64,000 nt of DNA from Puia dinghuensis (GTDB taxonomy: Bacteria > Bacteroidota > Bacteroidia > Chitinophagales > Chitinophagaceae). The first letter of the stretch is position 1. Each line of letters starts with the position of its first letter. The translations under genes and the position numbers were made by a program. Of the stretch, positions 1-8,401 are shown piece after piece. The stretch is from positions 358,070-422,069 of the forward strand of contig NZ_BMJC01000004.1 of the NCBI RefSeq assembly GCF_014642875.1. Direction: 5' to 3'. The notes beneath the pieces are model-generated. The model did not search any database. It had not been told where the DNA came from and worked only from the letters and a program-made list of their open reading frames with translations.

Positions 1-1167
1 GGCAACCGGATCGTGATGATCAAGCAGCTGCTGACGTTGCGCACTTACCGCGATATACCCGTCAAGAGTCTCGGCAAGGGTTGGTTGATGATCGGCGGCA
101 GCACCAGTCTGCAAAAAGGCGCGGGCTACTATTCCGGCGATCTCAGCGGCATCACGGCCCGCAAGGTTCCCTTCTGGTTCCAGCCCTTTTATAAGCCGGG
201 GAAGAAGATCGCTCGCACAAAGGACTGGACAAAGAAACTGGAAGAGGTGGTCAGGCTGGCGCCGCAATGGGATATCGGCTTCCTGGTCGGGGTGCCCGGC
301 TGGATCCAGCTGTGCATGGAAAAGATCGTCGAGCGGTATAATCTTAACAACATCCACGAGATCTGGCCCAACGTGGGATTCTTCGTACACGGAGGCGTTT
401 CCTTCGAACCCTATCGCAAAGGTTTTGAAAAGCTGCTCGGCAAGCCGGTGACCTATATCGAAACCTATCTTGCTTCCGAAGGGTTCATTGCTTACCAGGA
501 TGTCCAAAATTCCCGGGGAATGCGGCTGGTCACCAATCAGCATATTTTCCTCGAGTTCGTACCGTTCGACAACCGGAATTTCGATGCCGATGGTAACCTG
601 GTGGAGAACCCGGAAGTGTATATGATCCACGAGGTGGAGGAAGGACGGGATTATGCATTGCTGCTTAGCACAAGCGCCGGCGCTTGGCGTTATCTCATCG
701 GGGATACGGTGCGATTCGTGGATAAAGAGCGCTGCGAGATCATTATCACCGGAAGGACGAAACATTTTCTGAGCCTGGTCGGCGAACATCTCAGCGTAGA
801 CAACATGAACAAGGCCGTGCAGCTGGTAACGGAAGAATTGAACCTTTCCATCACGGAATTTACGGTGGCGGGGATTCCTCATGGCCTCTTTTTTGCACAT
901 CAATGGTGGTTGGGCTGTAGTGATCAGGCGGACGAAGCGCTGCTGCGGCAGAAGATCGACGACAAGCTGAAAGAGCTGAATGATGACTATGCCGTCGAAC
1001 GGGACAGCGCTTTAAAGGACATCTATGTAAAGGTGCTGCCGGAAGAAAAATTCATGGAGTTTATGCGCCTAAAAGGGAAAATAGGCGGTCAACATAAATT
1101 TCCCCGGGTTCTGAAGGGAAAAATGCTGCTCGATTGGCAAAAATATCTGGAGACAGGAAGCATCTAG
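1..1167 (+). CDS. GH3 auxin-responsive promoter family protein (5' end outside window)
   Basis: The reading frame is open from base 1, so the gene starts upstream of the window; the first in-frame start codon is GTG at 13. About 389 codons remain of a family that is usually near 500 residues. Features seen are the YIETYLASEG stretch, the STSAGAWRYLIGDTVRF segment and GRTKHFLSLVGEHLS, which match the acyl-adenylate-forming motifs of GH3 proteins. Plant GH3 enzymes join amino acids to acyl acids through an acyl-adenylate; the substrate of bacterial members is unknown. LysE follows 15 bp downstream on the same strand, so the two are probably co-transcribed. Confidence 0.85.
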   Translation, partial: GNRIVMIKQLLTLRTYRDIPVKSLGKGWLMIGGSTSLQKGAGYYSGDLSGITARKVPFWFQPFYKPGKKIARTKDWTKKLEEVVRLAPQWDIGFLVGVPGWIQLCMEKIVERYNLNNIHEIWPNVGFFVHGGVSFEPYRKGFEKLLGKPVTYIETYLASEGFIAYQDVQNSRGMRLVTNQHIFLEFVPFDNRNFDADGNLVENPEVYMIHEVEEGRDYALLLSTSAGAWRYLIGDTVRFVDKERCEIIITGRTKHFLSLVGEHLSVDNMNKAVQLVTEELNLSITEFTVAGIPHGLFFAHQWWLGCSDQADEALLRQKIDDKLKELNDDYAVERDSALKDIYVKVLPEEKFMEFMRLKGKIGGQHKFPRVLKGKMLLDWQKYLETGSI

Positions 1168-1182
1168 CGAAATGTTTATATC

Positions 1183-1821
1183 ATGTTGGAGTCCGTTATA
1201 AAAGGATTGGCCCTGGGTTTTGCTCTTGCCTTATCGGTAGGGCCGATCATTTTTACCATCATCAAACAAAGCCTGAACAATGGTCATAAAGGCGGCTTCA
1301 GCTTCGTCGCCGGCGTATGGGTCAGCGATATTGTCCTGGTGGTGCTTAGTAATACGCTGACGGCGGTGGTCTCCTTGCTGGACGAACATAAACAGGTGGT
1401 CGGGACGCTTGGCGGCCTTTTTCTCGTGATCATGGGGCTCTATTTTATTTTTTGGAAAAAGGTGACGATGGCGAAAGATGGGGTCGGCACCGAGGCCCGC
1501 TTTCGGAAGCGCGATATGGCCCGGATCTTTGCTTCGGGCTTTCTCATCAACACCCTCAACCCGGGGGTTATTTTTTTCTGGCTCGGCAATACGACCCTGC
1601 TTGCCGTCAACCACACGCTGCGGGAGCGGACTATTATCTTTTCCACCTGCCTGCTGATCAATATGGCGGCCGATGTTGGGAAAGTGATGATGGCCGGCAA
1701 ATTGCGGAATAAGCTGACGATACACACCCTCACCGTTATCAATAAGATATCAGGCACTCTGCTTATCGTTTTTGGTGTTGCGCTGGCTTATGGCGTCATT
1801 TTCCTGCATAAGGGGAAATAG
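1183..1821 (+). CDS. LysE/RhtB-family amino-acid exporter
   Basis: 212 residues, the usual length for the LysE superfamily, with about six hydrophobic segments. The N-terminal helix reads LALGFALALSVGPIIF, the typical start of LysE/RhtB exporters (GPxxxxxxxxSLxxGxxxG pattern, here GPIIFTIIKQSLNNGHKGG). Family members export amino acids or homoserine lactones across the inner membrane by proton exchange; the substrate cannot be read from sequence. It follows the GH3 gene by 15 bp. A link with acyl-amino acid metabolism is possible but is only inference. Confidence 0.8.
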   Translation: MLESVIKGLALGFALALSVGPIIFTIIKQSLNNGHKGGFSFVAGVWVSDIVLVVLSNTLTAVVSLLDEHKQVVGTLGGLFLVIMGLYFIFWKKVTMAKDGVGTEARFRKRDMARIFASGFLINTLNPGVIFFWLGNTTLLAVNHTLRERTIIFSTCLLINMAADVGKVMMAGKLRNKLTIHTLTVINKISGTLLIVFGVALAYGVIFLHKGK

Positions 1822-1865
1822 CTCTTGTTAAGAGCGCGTTAACAATCGACTTGCAATTGTCTTTG

Positions 1866-1873
1866 TATGTTTG
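1866..1873 (+). promoter_or_regulatory. -7 box TATGTTTG
   Basis: Perfect match to the Bacteroidota -7 consensus TAnnTTTG, 20 nt before the ATG at 1894. It overlaps the alternative ATG at 1867, which argues that translation starts at 1894. No clear TTTG is seen at -33. Confidence 0.4.
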
Positions 1874-1893
1874 AGCTTCGTACTGTTATTGCT

Positions 1894-2382
1894 ATGCGCA
1901 AAATCGTAATATTATTCCTTTGTATAATCCCTTTTCTGGGTCACGCACAGAATGACGTTCTTGTTCTGACCAGGCGAGGATTTCATGTGCGTTCGTATAC
2001 GGTAGGCGACCACATTACTTTTGAGACGGTTTACGGCCAGTGGTTTGACGGCAACATCGATGACCTCCACCGGGATACGGTCTATATGAACGGCCAGGCC
2101 TTTAGCTATAAGGAAATTGGTGCGATCAAAAGGGAGCGGACCAAATGGAACAATAAGGTCAACGGAGTCCTGCTGACCACGGCCGGTGTGGGCTTATTCG
2201 CCATCGGCGCCATTAATGGCGGCATCCGGGGAGATGCGGCCAAACAATGGTATACGACATCAGGCTATATTGTGGGCGGCGCCCTTATTGCCGGCGGAGT
2301 GGCCCTCATCGTGACATCAAAAAAATATTATCCCCTGGGCGGGCGATACAAGTTGCAATATTTGCAGATCGGCCGGCACTAG
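1894..2382 (+). CDS. Exported hypothetical protein
   Basis: 162 residues when started at the ATG at 1894, giving a classical signal peptide MRKIVILFLCIIPFLGHAQ with cleavage after HAQ. The ATG at 1867 would put nine extra residues before the signal and lies inside a -7 promoter box. After the signal comes a short beta-rich region (about residues 20-85), then two Gly-rich hydrophobic segments (about 88-105 and 123-142) that could be membrane helices, and a basic tail. I do not recognise a family. mtgA starts 13 bp after its stop, so it may share a transcript with that gene. Confidence 0.7.
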   Translation: MRKIVILFLCIIPFLGHAQNDVLVLTRRGFHVRSYTVGDHITFETVYGQWFDGNIDDLHRDTVYMNGQAFSYKEIGAIKRERTKWNNKVNGVLLTTAGVGLFAIGAINGGIRGDAAKQWYTTSGYIVGGALIAGGVALIVTSKKYYPLGGRYKLQYLQIGRH

Positions 2383-2395
2383 GGTATATTGCGGT

Positions 2396-3097
2396 ATGCC
2401 CATCAAAACAAAAGGACTGGTCCCCCGCGCCTGGCGCATCCTCAAGCGTGTCGTTATCTTCCTTTTCGTCTTCCAGCTATTTTATTTGCTTCTCCTGAAA
2501 TGGGTCTATCCGCCGATCACGCTAACGCAATTAGGCAGCTTGCTGGGAGGTGACGGGCTGAAGCGAAGCTATGTGTCGATGAAAGACATCTCGCCTTACG
2601 CAAAGCTTGCCGTTATCTGTTCAGAGGACCAGCTTTTCCCGGATCATGACGGTTTTGACTTCAAATCCATCGAAAAGGCGATGAAGCATAACCAGAAGAG
2701 CAAGTCGTTGCATGGCGCCAGCACCATCAGCCAGCAGGTGGCGAAAAATGTCTTTCTCTGGCAGGGCCGCAGCTGGCTCCGGAAGAGCCTCGAAGTCTAT
2801 TTCACCTTTATGATCGAATGGATGTGGGGGAAGAAAAGGATCTTGGAGATGTATCTCAACGTCAGTGAGATGGGGAAAGGGGTCTATGGCATTGAAGCCG
2901 CATCGCACAGCAATTTCAATAAGCCGGCGCGCAACCTTAGCCGGCTGGAGGCAGCAAAGATTGCCGCCTGTCTGCCCAATCCGAAAGTATTTACCATCAA
3001 ACCGCTCTCGAATCGTGTGGCGACCCGCAGCGTCTGGATCATCGGCCAGATGGGGATTCTGCAGAACGACCCGGATATTCAAAAGCTATTGCAATAG
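2396..3097 (+). CDS. mtgA: Monofunctional peptidoglycan transglycosylase
   Basis: 233 residues: a basic N-terminus, one membrane helix (about 18-36) and a GT51 glycosyltransferase domain that polymerises lipid II into glycan strands at the outer face of the inner membrane. Diagnostic motifs are present: SEDQLFPDHDGFD with the catalytic Glu at about 77, GASTISQQVAKN (about 107-118) and the RKSLE...KKRILEMYLN block (about 129-155) with the second acidic residue. No transpeptidase domain follows, which fits MtgA and not a bifunctional PBP. The 3' end overlaps the convergent NadR-like gene by 12 bp. Confidence 0.93.
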   Translation: MPIKTKGLVPRAWRILKRVVIFLFVFQLFYLLLLKWVYPPITLTQLGSLLGGDGLKRSYVSMKDISPYAKLAVICSEDQLFPDHDGFDFKSIEKAMKHNQKSKSLHGASTISQQVAKNVFLWQGRSWLRKSLEVYFTFMIEWMWGKKRILEMYLNVSEMGKGVYGIEAASHSNFNKPARNLSRLEAAKIAACLPNPKVFTIKPLSNRVATRSVWIIGQMGILQNDPDIQKLLQ

Positions 3098-3628
3098 CAG
3101 CCGCCCCACAGCCGCGATGCCATTGGCGATGCGCTCTTCACCCTGACCGCCGATCTCTGCCCATGGGGTGGATTGATTGATGAGGCAGTCTTTATAGATG
3201 TGAAACAGCTGGTCCCGGGCCGATCCCTCGGGATATTCGCGGAGAGGATCGGGCGCCCAGGGCAGGTCTGTCCGGCACAACAGATAAGCATCGTACTGGC
3301 GGGTAACGATCTGCTCCAGGATCCAGGATTCACAGCGGCCAAAAACGAACTCACTCCACACCTTCATAACATACATATCGGTGTCGACAAAGAGCAGGGG
3401 CTTGCCTGCGGCCACGGCGTCCATGGTGTACCGGTCTTCCAGGGCCAGCTGTCCCCGGGCGATGACAGAAAGATCTTCCAGGCGATAGTTCGTCCCATTC
3501 GTGGTGAGGTATTCGCGGGCGTATTCGGGTACCCACGCCGTCCCGTAGTGTTCGGCGAGGGCTTCACACAGCGAGGACTTACCCGTGGATTCCGGTCCGA
3601 CAATGACTATTTTCTTAAGTGGCGGCAT
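3086..3628 (-). CDS. NadR-type nicotinamide riboside kinase / AAA ATPase
   Basis: 180 residues. The N-terminus carries a Walker A loop, GPESTGKSS, with Lys at about 17, followed by the VPEYAREYL segment typical of the ribosylnicotinamide kinase domain of NadR. The NMN adenylyltransferase and DNA-binding domains of enterobacterial NadR are absent, so this is the stand-alone kinase form that phosphorylates nicotinamide riboside to NMN in the cytoplasm. The start overlaps the end of pnuC by 14 bp. The gene pair therefore covers uptake and trapping of the NAD precursor. The 3' end overlaps mtgA on the other strand. Confidence 0.85.
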   Translation of the reverse strand: MPPLKKIVIVGPESTGKSSLCEALAEHYGTAWVPEYAREYLTTNGTNYRLEDLSVIARGQLALEDRYTMDAVAAGKPLLFVDTDMYVMKVWSEFVFGRCESWILEQIVTRQYDAYLLCRTDLPWAPDPLREYPEGSARDQLFHIYKDCLINQSTPWAEIGGQGEERIANGIAAVGRLLLQ

Positions 3629-4250
3629 AGTCTGAATGTTTTGCCCGTTTACGCCATTCCATCAATCCTCCCACGGCGATGATCAGCAGGATGAGATAAT
3701 AGACGCTGGTAAAGACAAGATGTTTTACAAAATACAGGGGTATCGAGGCGAGATTGGTAGCGATCCACCAATACCAGCTTTCCACCTTTTTGCGGGTCAT
3801 CAGCCACATCCCGGTATAGGCAGATGCCGAGGCAAAAGCATCGGCCCAGGGAATGGCTTGCGCGGCGAAGCCCCTTTTGACATATATCAACGCCAGGAAC
3901 AGGACGAGATAAAACCCCGCAAAAAACCCACACTCTACAAGCCACTCCCGCGTCGTCGAAAAACGCACCTTCAACACCGGCCGCTTTTGGCTATCGACCC
4001 GGGTCCAGGCGTACCAGCCATAAATATTGAGCACGGTATAATACAGGTTGACACTGGCCTCCCCGAAAAGGGAAAACTGAAAACTGAGCCAGATATAGGC
4101 GATGGTATTGAGTAACCCCGTCGGATAGACAAGAATGTTCTCGGTGCGGCTGTACCAGACACTCAGGATGCCGGCAATGACGGCAAAGAACTCTACCCAG
4201 CCGGTATGTTGCAGGTCGGAAAGAAATTGTCGATATAATTCAGGAAGCAT
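3615..4250 (-). CDS. pnuC: Nicotinamide riboside transporter PnuC
   Basis: 211 residues, strongly hydrophobic, with about seven membrane segments. WYSRTENILVYPTGLLNT and NIYGWYAW are hallmark PnuC stretches. PnuC proteins pass nicotinamide riboside through the inner membrane by facilitated diffusion, and uptake is driven by phosphorylation inside. The partner kinase is the next gene, overlapping by 14 bp. The ATG overlaps the stop codon of the upstream nfu gene (TAATG), so the three genes look translationally coupled. Confidence 0.92.
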   Translation of the reverse strand: MLPELYRQFLSDLQHTGWVEFFAVIAGILSVWYSRTENILVYPTGLLNTIAYIWLSFQFSLFGEASVNLYYTVLNIYGWYAWTRVDSQKRPVLKVRFSTTREWLVECGFFAGFYLVLFLALIYVKRGFAAQAIPWADAFASASAYTGMWLMTRKKVESWYWWIATNLASIPLYFVKHLVFTSVYYLILLIIAVGGLMEWRKRAKHSDYAAT

Positions 4251-4843
4251 TACTCGGATTCGGCCACGACTTCCTTAACCTCGGGGATCATGCGCTTCAT
4301 CATACTTTCGATGCCGGCTTTTAGCGTGATCATGGAAGAGGGACAGCCCGAACAGGAACCCTGTAGCATCAGGTTGACAACGCCTTCGTTGTAGCTCCTG
4401 AACTGGATGGCGCCACCGTCCATTTCCACGGCGGGCTTAACATAGTTTTCCAGCAGCTCTTTGATGCGTTTGACCACATCGTCGTCATCGGCGTCGATGG
4501 CGTTTCCTTCGGATCTGGTAACGACGACTTCTTCCTCGTTGATGACGGATTTACCTTCTTCGAGATATTCTTTCAGAAACTGGCGGATGGCGGGGATGAC
4601 ATCGTCCCAGTCGGTGTCGGCAGTCTTTGTGAGCGTGACAAAATTGCTGGCGATGAAGACGCTCTTGATAAAGGGAAAACCAAACAGTTCTATAGCCAGG
4701 GGAGAGGGTTTGGCGGATTCGACATCCGGGAAATCGATGATCTTACCGGGGTATAAAAGCTTGTTGGCCACGAATTTCATGGTTTCCGGATTCGGAGTCA
4801 TTTCAGTATAGATGCTGATCACCGGGTTGCCTGTTTTGATCAT
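4250..4843 (-). CDS. NifU/Nfu-family iron-sulfur cluster scaffold
   Basis: 197 residues from the ATG at 4843. The open frame extends upstream to 5092, but that extension lies inside merC on the same strand in another frame and is not conserved-looking. The N-terminal Nfu domain (about 10-100, TEMTPNPETMKF...) is followed by a NifU C-terminal domain with CSGC, Cys 164 and 167, which bind a labile Fe-S cluster for delivery to apoproteins. A short acidic linker separates the two. It is the first gene of the nfu-pnuC-nadR operon. Why Fe-S delivery and NAD salvage are coupled is not evident from the sequence. Confidence 0.9.
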   Translation of the reverse strand: MIKTGNPVISIYTEMTPNPETMKFVANKLLYPGKIIDFPDVESAKPSPLAIELFGFPFIKSVFIASNFVTLTKTADTDWDDVIPAIRQFLKEYLEEGKSVINEEEVVVTRSEGNAIDADDDDVVKRIKELLENYVKPAVEMDGGAIQFRSYNEGVVNLMLQGSCSGCPSSMITLKAGIESMMKRMIPEVKEVVAESE

Positions 4844-4893
4844 AAGAGCGCTATTTAGCAGGTACAAAGTTAACAAATTGCGGGCACCACTGG

Positions 4894-5274
4894 TTACACG
4901 ATCGGGAAATTCCTGGGCCGCCGGGAAAGCCGGTAGTTGAGGATGTGGGCAGTCACGATCAACACGACCGCAAAGGGGAGGAGCGCCAGCTCGAAATGGT
5001 GCCATATTTGCTTGGAAACCAGAAAGATCATTCCGCCAAGGAAGAGAAGCCAGGGCATCAGGTGCTGATGATGATGGCGGAATCCATGCCACATTGCCCG
5101 GGTGCCTATGACAAAAGCCAGCCCGATCATCCCATTTTCAAACAGGGGATTGTGAATGATATTGATCCCCAAAACGGGCAGGGTCGCTATCACCAGGGGA
5201 AGGATAGCGCAGTGAATAGCACAGAGAACTGAGGTCGTGACGCCCAGAGCATCCCAATTGATCTTCTTGAACAT
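4894..5274 (-). CDS. MerC-domain membrane protein
   Basis: 126 residues from the ATG at 5274; an upstream in-frame start at 5307 would overlap the promoter. There are four hydrophobic helices. The first contains the cysteine pair VLCAIHCAILP that defines the MerC family, whose founding member imports mercuric ions. In Bacteroidota small MerC-like proteins are common outside mercury operons, and metal import is the safest reading. It diverges from the SCO gene, and its promoter contains a perfect palindrome near a Fur-family regulator gene, so metal-dependent control is likely. Confidence 0.75.
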   Translation of the reverse strand: MFKKINWDALGVTTSVLCAIHCAILPLVIATLPVLGINIIHNPLFENGMIGLAFVIGTRAMWHGFRHHHQHLMPWLLFLGGMIFLVSKQIWHHFELALLPFAVVLIVTAHILNYRLSRRPRNFPIV

Positions 5275-5304
5275 GATTAGCAGCCGCCAGGAAAAAGGCG
5301 AAAG

Positions 5305-5336
5305 CAAAAATAATTCACTTGCAACAATGTTGCAAA
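5305..5336 (-). promoter_or_regulatory. merC promoter, TTTG-N20-TATTTTTG
   Basis: On the minus strand, -33 TTTG (5336-5333) and -7 TATTTTTG (5312-5305) are separated by exactly 20 nt, a full match to the Bacteroidota consensus. The ATG of merC lies about 30 nt downstream. The 17-bp palindrome at 5319-5335 sits inside the spacer and overlaps the -33 box. Confidence 0.65.
5319..5335. promoter_or_regulatory. Palindromic operator, probably for the Fur-family repressor
   Basis: TTGCAACAATGTTGCAA is a perfect inverted repeat of 8-bp arms around one base. It overlaps the merC -33 box and abuts the -7-like TATTTTTC box (5337-5344) of the divergent sco-fur operon, so one bound repressor could block both promoters. 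Fur-family dimers bind A/T-flanked palindromes of this kind of length; a Fur-family gene is the second gene of the sco operon. Assignment to that regulator is inference. Confidence 0.6.
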
Positions 5337-5344
5337 TATTTTTC
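5337..5344 (+). promoter_or_regulatory. Probable -7 box of the sco-fur operon (TATTTTTC)
   Basis: Seven of eight positions match TAnnTTTG. It lies one base after the palindrome and 31 nt before the sco ATG. No good TTTG is seen 20 nt upstream. Confidence 0.35.
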
Positions 5345-5375
5345 CATGACCGAAAAGTGCGACCTTTATACCATC

Positions 5376-6038
5376 ATGAAAAAGAAGAAGATCATCTTTC
5401 TGGCCGGGTTTTTTATCCTTTTGTTTGTTGGTTTTTACTTTACTCTTGTCCGGATCATCCCCGGATTTGGCGAACCCGAGCTGCCTGTGATAAGCTATGT
5501 ACCCGCTTTTTCTTTTAGTGACCAGGAAGGTCAGCCGGTGACAAATAAAGATGTTGAAGGCAAGGTCTATGTTGCCGAGTATTTCTTTACCACCTGCAGG
5601 GGCATCTGTCCAAAGCTGAACACCAACCTGAAAGATGTAGCGCATGACTTCGCGGGCGAATCCGACTTTCGCATCCTCTCCTATACCGTTGACCCGGAGA
5701 CGGACAGTGTAGGCCGGATGAAGGTCTATGCAGACTCGCTTGGCGCGGATGCAAAGAAATGGTTCTTTCTCACCGGTCGCAAGGACAGTCTCTATCATTT
5801 GGCACGCTCGGGCTATCAGCTGGACGATCCCAAGAACAATGCGACCAATATCAACGAACAGTTTCTGCATACCCAGTTTCTGGCGCTTGTTGATAAAGGC
5901 GGTAGGGTGAGAAAGATCTATGACGGATTGAAAAAGGACGAGCTGGCCGATCTGGAGAAGGACATCCGTACCCTCCTGAAAGAGAAAGCAACCGCGCCGC
6001 GTTTTGCAAATGGTTTGTTTAACAATAATCCGGGTTGA
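5376..6038 (+). CDS. SCO1/SenC-family copper chaperone or redox protein
   Basis: 220 residues from the ATG at 5376, which gives a clean N-terminal membrane anchor (KKKK then a hydrophobic stretch 6-25). A thioredoxin-fold SCO domain follows, with the copper-binding CRGIC (Cys 74 and 78) and the conserved His at about 165 (NEQFLHTQF). SCO proteins deliver copper to the CuA site of cytochrome oxidase or act as thiol reductases on the periplasmic side. An upstream in-frame start at 5319 lies inside the operator palindrome and is unlikely. The Fur-family gene follows after 18 bp. Confidence 0.88.
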   Translation: MKKKKIIFLAGFFILLFVGFYFTLVRIIPGFGEPELPVISYVPAFSFSDQEGQPVTNKDVEGKVYVAEYFFTTCRGICPKLNTNLKDVAHDFAGESDFRILSYTVDPETDSVGRMKVYADSLGADAKKWFFLTGRKDSLYHLARSGYQLDDPKNNATNINEQFLHTQFLALVDKGGRVRKIYDGLKKDELADLEKDIRTLLKEKATAPRFANGLFNNNPG

Positions 6039-6056
6039 TCAGACCCGCTACACAAT

Positions 6057-6479
6057 ATGAGCGAAAAGAAAGCAGAGGAGCTCCTGAAAAAAAATCAGTT
6101 GAGCATCACCGGTGGCCGGCGGAAAATACTGGAACTTTTCCTCCAGCACGATGGGGCTCTGTCTCACGGCGATATCGAGAAGAAAGCCGGAGAGAAATTC
6201 GATCGTGTCACGGTATATCGAACACTGCAAGCCTTCCTCGAAAAAGGATTGATTCACAGTATACCGACGTCGGATAATTCTATACGTTATGCGTTATGTA
6301 AAGACGAATGCTCCGGTGGACAACACCGCGATGATCATGTTCACTTCATTTGTAACACCTGTGGTAATACCATTTGTCTCGAAGACGTGACTGTGCCGGC
6401 GATAAAGTTGCCGCGTGGATATGTGACCGAGCAGGTGGAAATGCTGGTCAGCGGGGTGTGTAAGAGTTGTAATCGATAA
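6057..6479 (+). CDS. Fur-family metal-responsive repressor (Fur/Zur-like)
   Basis: 140 residues. A winged helix occupies about 12-80, with the recognition segment FDRVTVYRTLQAF. The dimerisation domain carries HVH (94/96) and two CxxC pairs (Cys 99/102 and 135/138) that make the structural zinc site of Fur, Zur and PerR. Which metal it senses cannot be decided by reading. It is co-transcribed with sco, and a perfect 17-bp palindrome lies in the sco/merC divergent region, so autoregulation plus control of merC is the simplest model. Confidence 0.88.
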   Translation: MSEKKAEELLKKNQLSITGGRRKILELFLQHDGALSHGDIEKKAGEKFDRVTVYRTLQAFLEKGLIHSIPTSDNSIRYALCKDECSGGQHRDDHVHFICNTCGNTICLEDVTVPAIKLPRGYVTEQVEMLVSGVCKSCNR

Positions 6480-6509
6480 CCGCGGAAAGTGGCCCCCAGC
6501 CTAAAAGAG

Positions 6510-6539
6510 AAAGCCCCGATGTAGAAACACCGGGACTTT
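6510..6539 (-). terminator. Hairpin terminator downstream of the M3 peptidase gene
   Basis: Arms AAAG-CCCCG-ATGT and ACA-CCGGG-A-CTTT. On the plus strand two A/C mismatches interrupt the stem; on the minus strand both become G-U wobbles, so the RNA stem is complete only for minus-strand transcripts. It lies about 140 nt beyond the M3 peptidase stop. Confidence 0.5.
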
Positions 6540-6680
6540 TGGTTAAGGCTCTGATTAGTAGCTTCTTTATGTTTTTGAAGACATTTTTTGATTGACTCAT
6601 TGCAAATATAGCCGGAAAAAAGCATACGAACAAGCGATCTAAGTACTACTTTCAGGGTATTTTTCTTAAAATTTTCTGCT

Positions 6681-8396
6681 TCAAATTTTTTGCATTTCCT
6701 CACTGACAAATGCCATCAGCTCTTTGATGTGCTCTTTCGAAAAGTTGAACTTCAGGCCGGCGGCATCGTACAATTCCGGCAGCGTACGTGTCCCTCCGAG
6801 GCTCAGCGCCTGGACATAATTACTTAACGCCTTCTCTTTGTTCTTCTTATACTGCATCCACAGACCGATGGCTCCTAATTGTGCGATACCATATTCGATA
6901 TAGTAAAAAGGCACTTCAAAAAGGTGCAGCTGTTTCTGCCAGCCGAACTCCCGGTAATGCTCAAGACCTGTCCAGTCAATAGATTTCGAAGAAAACTCAT
7001 CCAGGGTTGCCAACCAGTTTTGTTTTCTTTCTTCCACGGAGTGTCCCGGATTTTCGTATACCCAATGTTGAAATTTATCAATGGTTGCTATCCAGGGGAA
7101 GATGCTGATCACTCGCTCCAGCTGGTGCTCACGCGCTCTTGCTAAATCGTTTTTATTCTCGAAGAACAGCTCCCAGTGATCCATGCTAAACAATTCCATC
7201 GACATGCTGGCTACTTCGGCTATCTCCATGGGGTATTCCTTGAAAGCGCTAAGCTTCAGCGGGTGAGAAAGGAAGGAGTGGATGGCGTGGCCGCCCTCAT
7301 GAACCATTGTCGTCAGATCGCCCATCTGGCCGGAGGCGTTCATGAAGATAAAGGGGGCCCCCGTTTCTGCTAACGGACAATTGTAGCCGCCTGGCGCTTT
7401 GCCCTTCCGGCTCTCCAGGTCGAATCTTCCCATCTGCTGCATCGTCCGGAGGCAATCTCCGAAAAAGGGATCCAGCCGGTCGAAGGCGGCGGTGGTTTTC
7501 GTCAGGAGATCCTGCCCGTTGGTAAATGGCCTGAGCGGTTCCGTCCCTTCCGGCTCGGCTTCCCCGTCCCATGGCCGCAGCGTATCGAGACCCAGTTTCT
7601 TCTTCTTCTTTTCATTGATAAGGCTCACCAGGGGAACGACATATTCCCTTACGGCTTCATGAAAGCGGAAGCAGTCCTCCTTGGTGTAGTCAAAGCGCCC
7701 CAGCTCTTCAAATTTGAAATCCCGGTAGTTGGCAAAACCCGCATTTTGAGCCATGCGGTGCCTGATCGCTATCAGTTTGGAATACAAGTCGTTCAGTGCG
7801 TCCTTATCCTGCAGCCGCCGATCCTGCATCTTCCGGTAGACGGTTTCGCGAAGCGGCCGGTCGGGGTTTTCCAGGAATTTCGAGGCCTGCTGTAGCGTAT
7901 ACTCCTGCCCGTTAACTTCCACTGTCATTTTGCCAGAGATGACACCAAACTGCTGACCCATTACGCTGGCCTCGGCATAGAGGGAGATATTCTCTTCGCG
8001 GAAGAGCTCTATCCGCTTCCTGACACTGCGCAGATAAGTAAAATATTCCTTCTGGTCAAGCTCCCGCGTATGCGGGTTTTCCACGAGTCGCCGGTTGAGC
8101 CGGTCGGCATATGGCTGTATCTTAGGCTGTATCTCCAGGCAGAAATAGTTAAATGCCGCTTCCAGCTGCTTGTTCTCCGTGTCACAGGTCATTTTGATCT
8201 GGCGCCAGCAGGAATCTTCGCTCACGACGGCTTCCAGTTCGCTGATATCCAGCAACCATTTCTCCAACTGCTCGCGGGTGTCCAGCGGTCGCTCGTCAAG
8301 GTCGCGGAAATATGGCTCCAAGCCCGGCCAGTCCGTCAGCACATAACCGGCGGGCAGAAAATGCCGCTGGGGCTTTTGTAAATTAGCGGTAGGCAT
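6681..8396 (-). CDS. M3-family oligoendopeptidase (PepF-like)
   Basis: 571 residues, normal for M3 oligoendopeptidases. The zinc site HEGGH is at about 365-369 (MVHEGGHAIHSF), and EVASMSMELF about 25 residues later supplies the third ligand. No signal peptide is seen, so it should be a cytoplasmic peptidase degrading short peptides. It starts 5 bp after the DUF5606 gene and is probably the second gene of that operon. A minus-strand hairpin follows its stop. Confidence 0.92.
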   Translation of the reverse strand: MPTANLQKPQRHFLPAGYVLTDWPGLEPYFRDLDERPLDTREQLEKWLLDISELEAVVSEDSCWRQIKMTCDTENKQLEAAFNYFCLEIQPKIQPYADRLNRRLVENPHTRELDQKEYFTYLRSVRKRIELFREENISLYAEASVMGQQFGVISGKMTVEVNGQEYTLQQASKFLENPDRPLRETVYRKMQDRRLQDKDALNDLYSKLIAIRHRMAQNAGFANYRDFKFEELGRFDYTKEDCFRFHEAVREYVVPLVSLINEKKKKKLGLDTLRPWDGEAEPEGTEPLRPFTNGQDLLTKTTAAFDRLDPFFGDCLRTMQQMGRFDLESRKGKAPGGYNCPLAETGAPFIFMNASGQMGDLTTMVHEGGHAIHSFLSHPLKLSAFKEYPMEIAEVASMSMELFSMDHWELFFENKNDLARAREHQLERVISIFPWIATIDKFQHWVYENPGHSVEERKQNWLATLDEFSSKSIDWTGLEHYREFGWQKQLHLFEVPFYYIEYGIAQLGAIGLWMQYKKNKEKALSNYVQALSLGGTRTLPELYDAAGLKFNFSKEHIKELMAFVSEEMQKI

Positions 8397-8401
8397 AATA
8401 A

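Noticed and set aside
4844-5092. N-terminal extension of the Nfu protein
   Set aside because: Overlaps merC in another frame and the region is not Nfu-like; the ATG at 4843 starts the conserved part.
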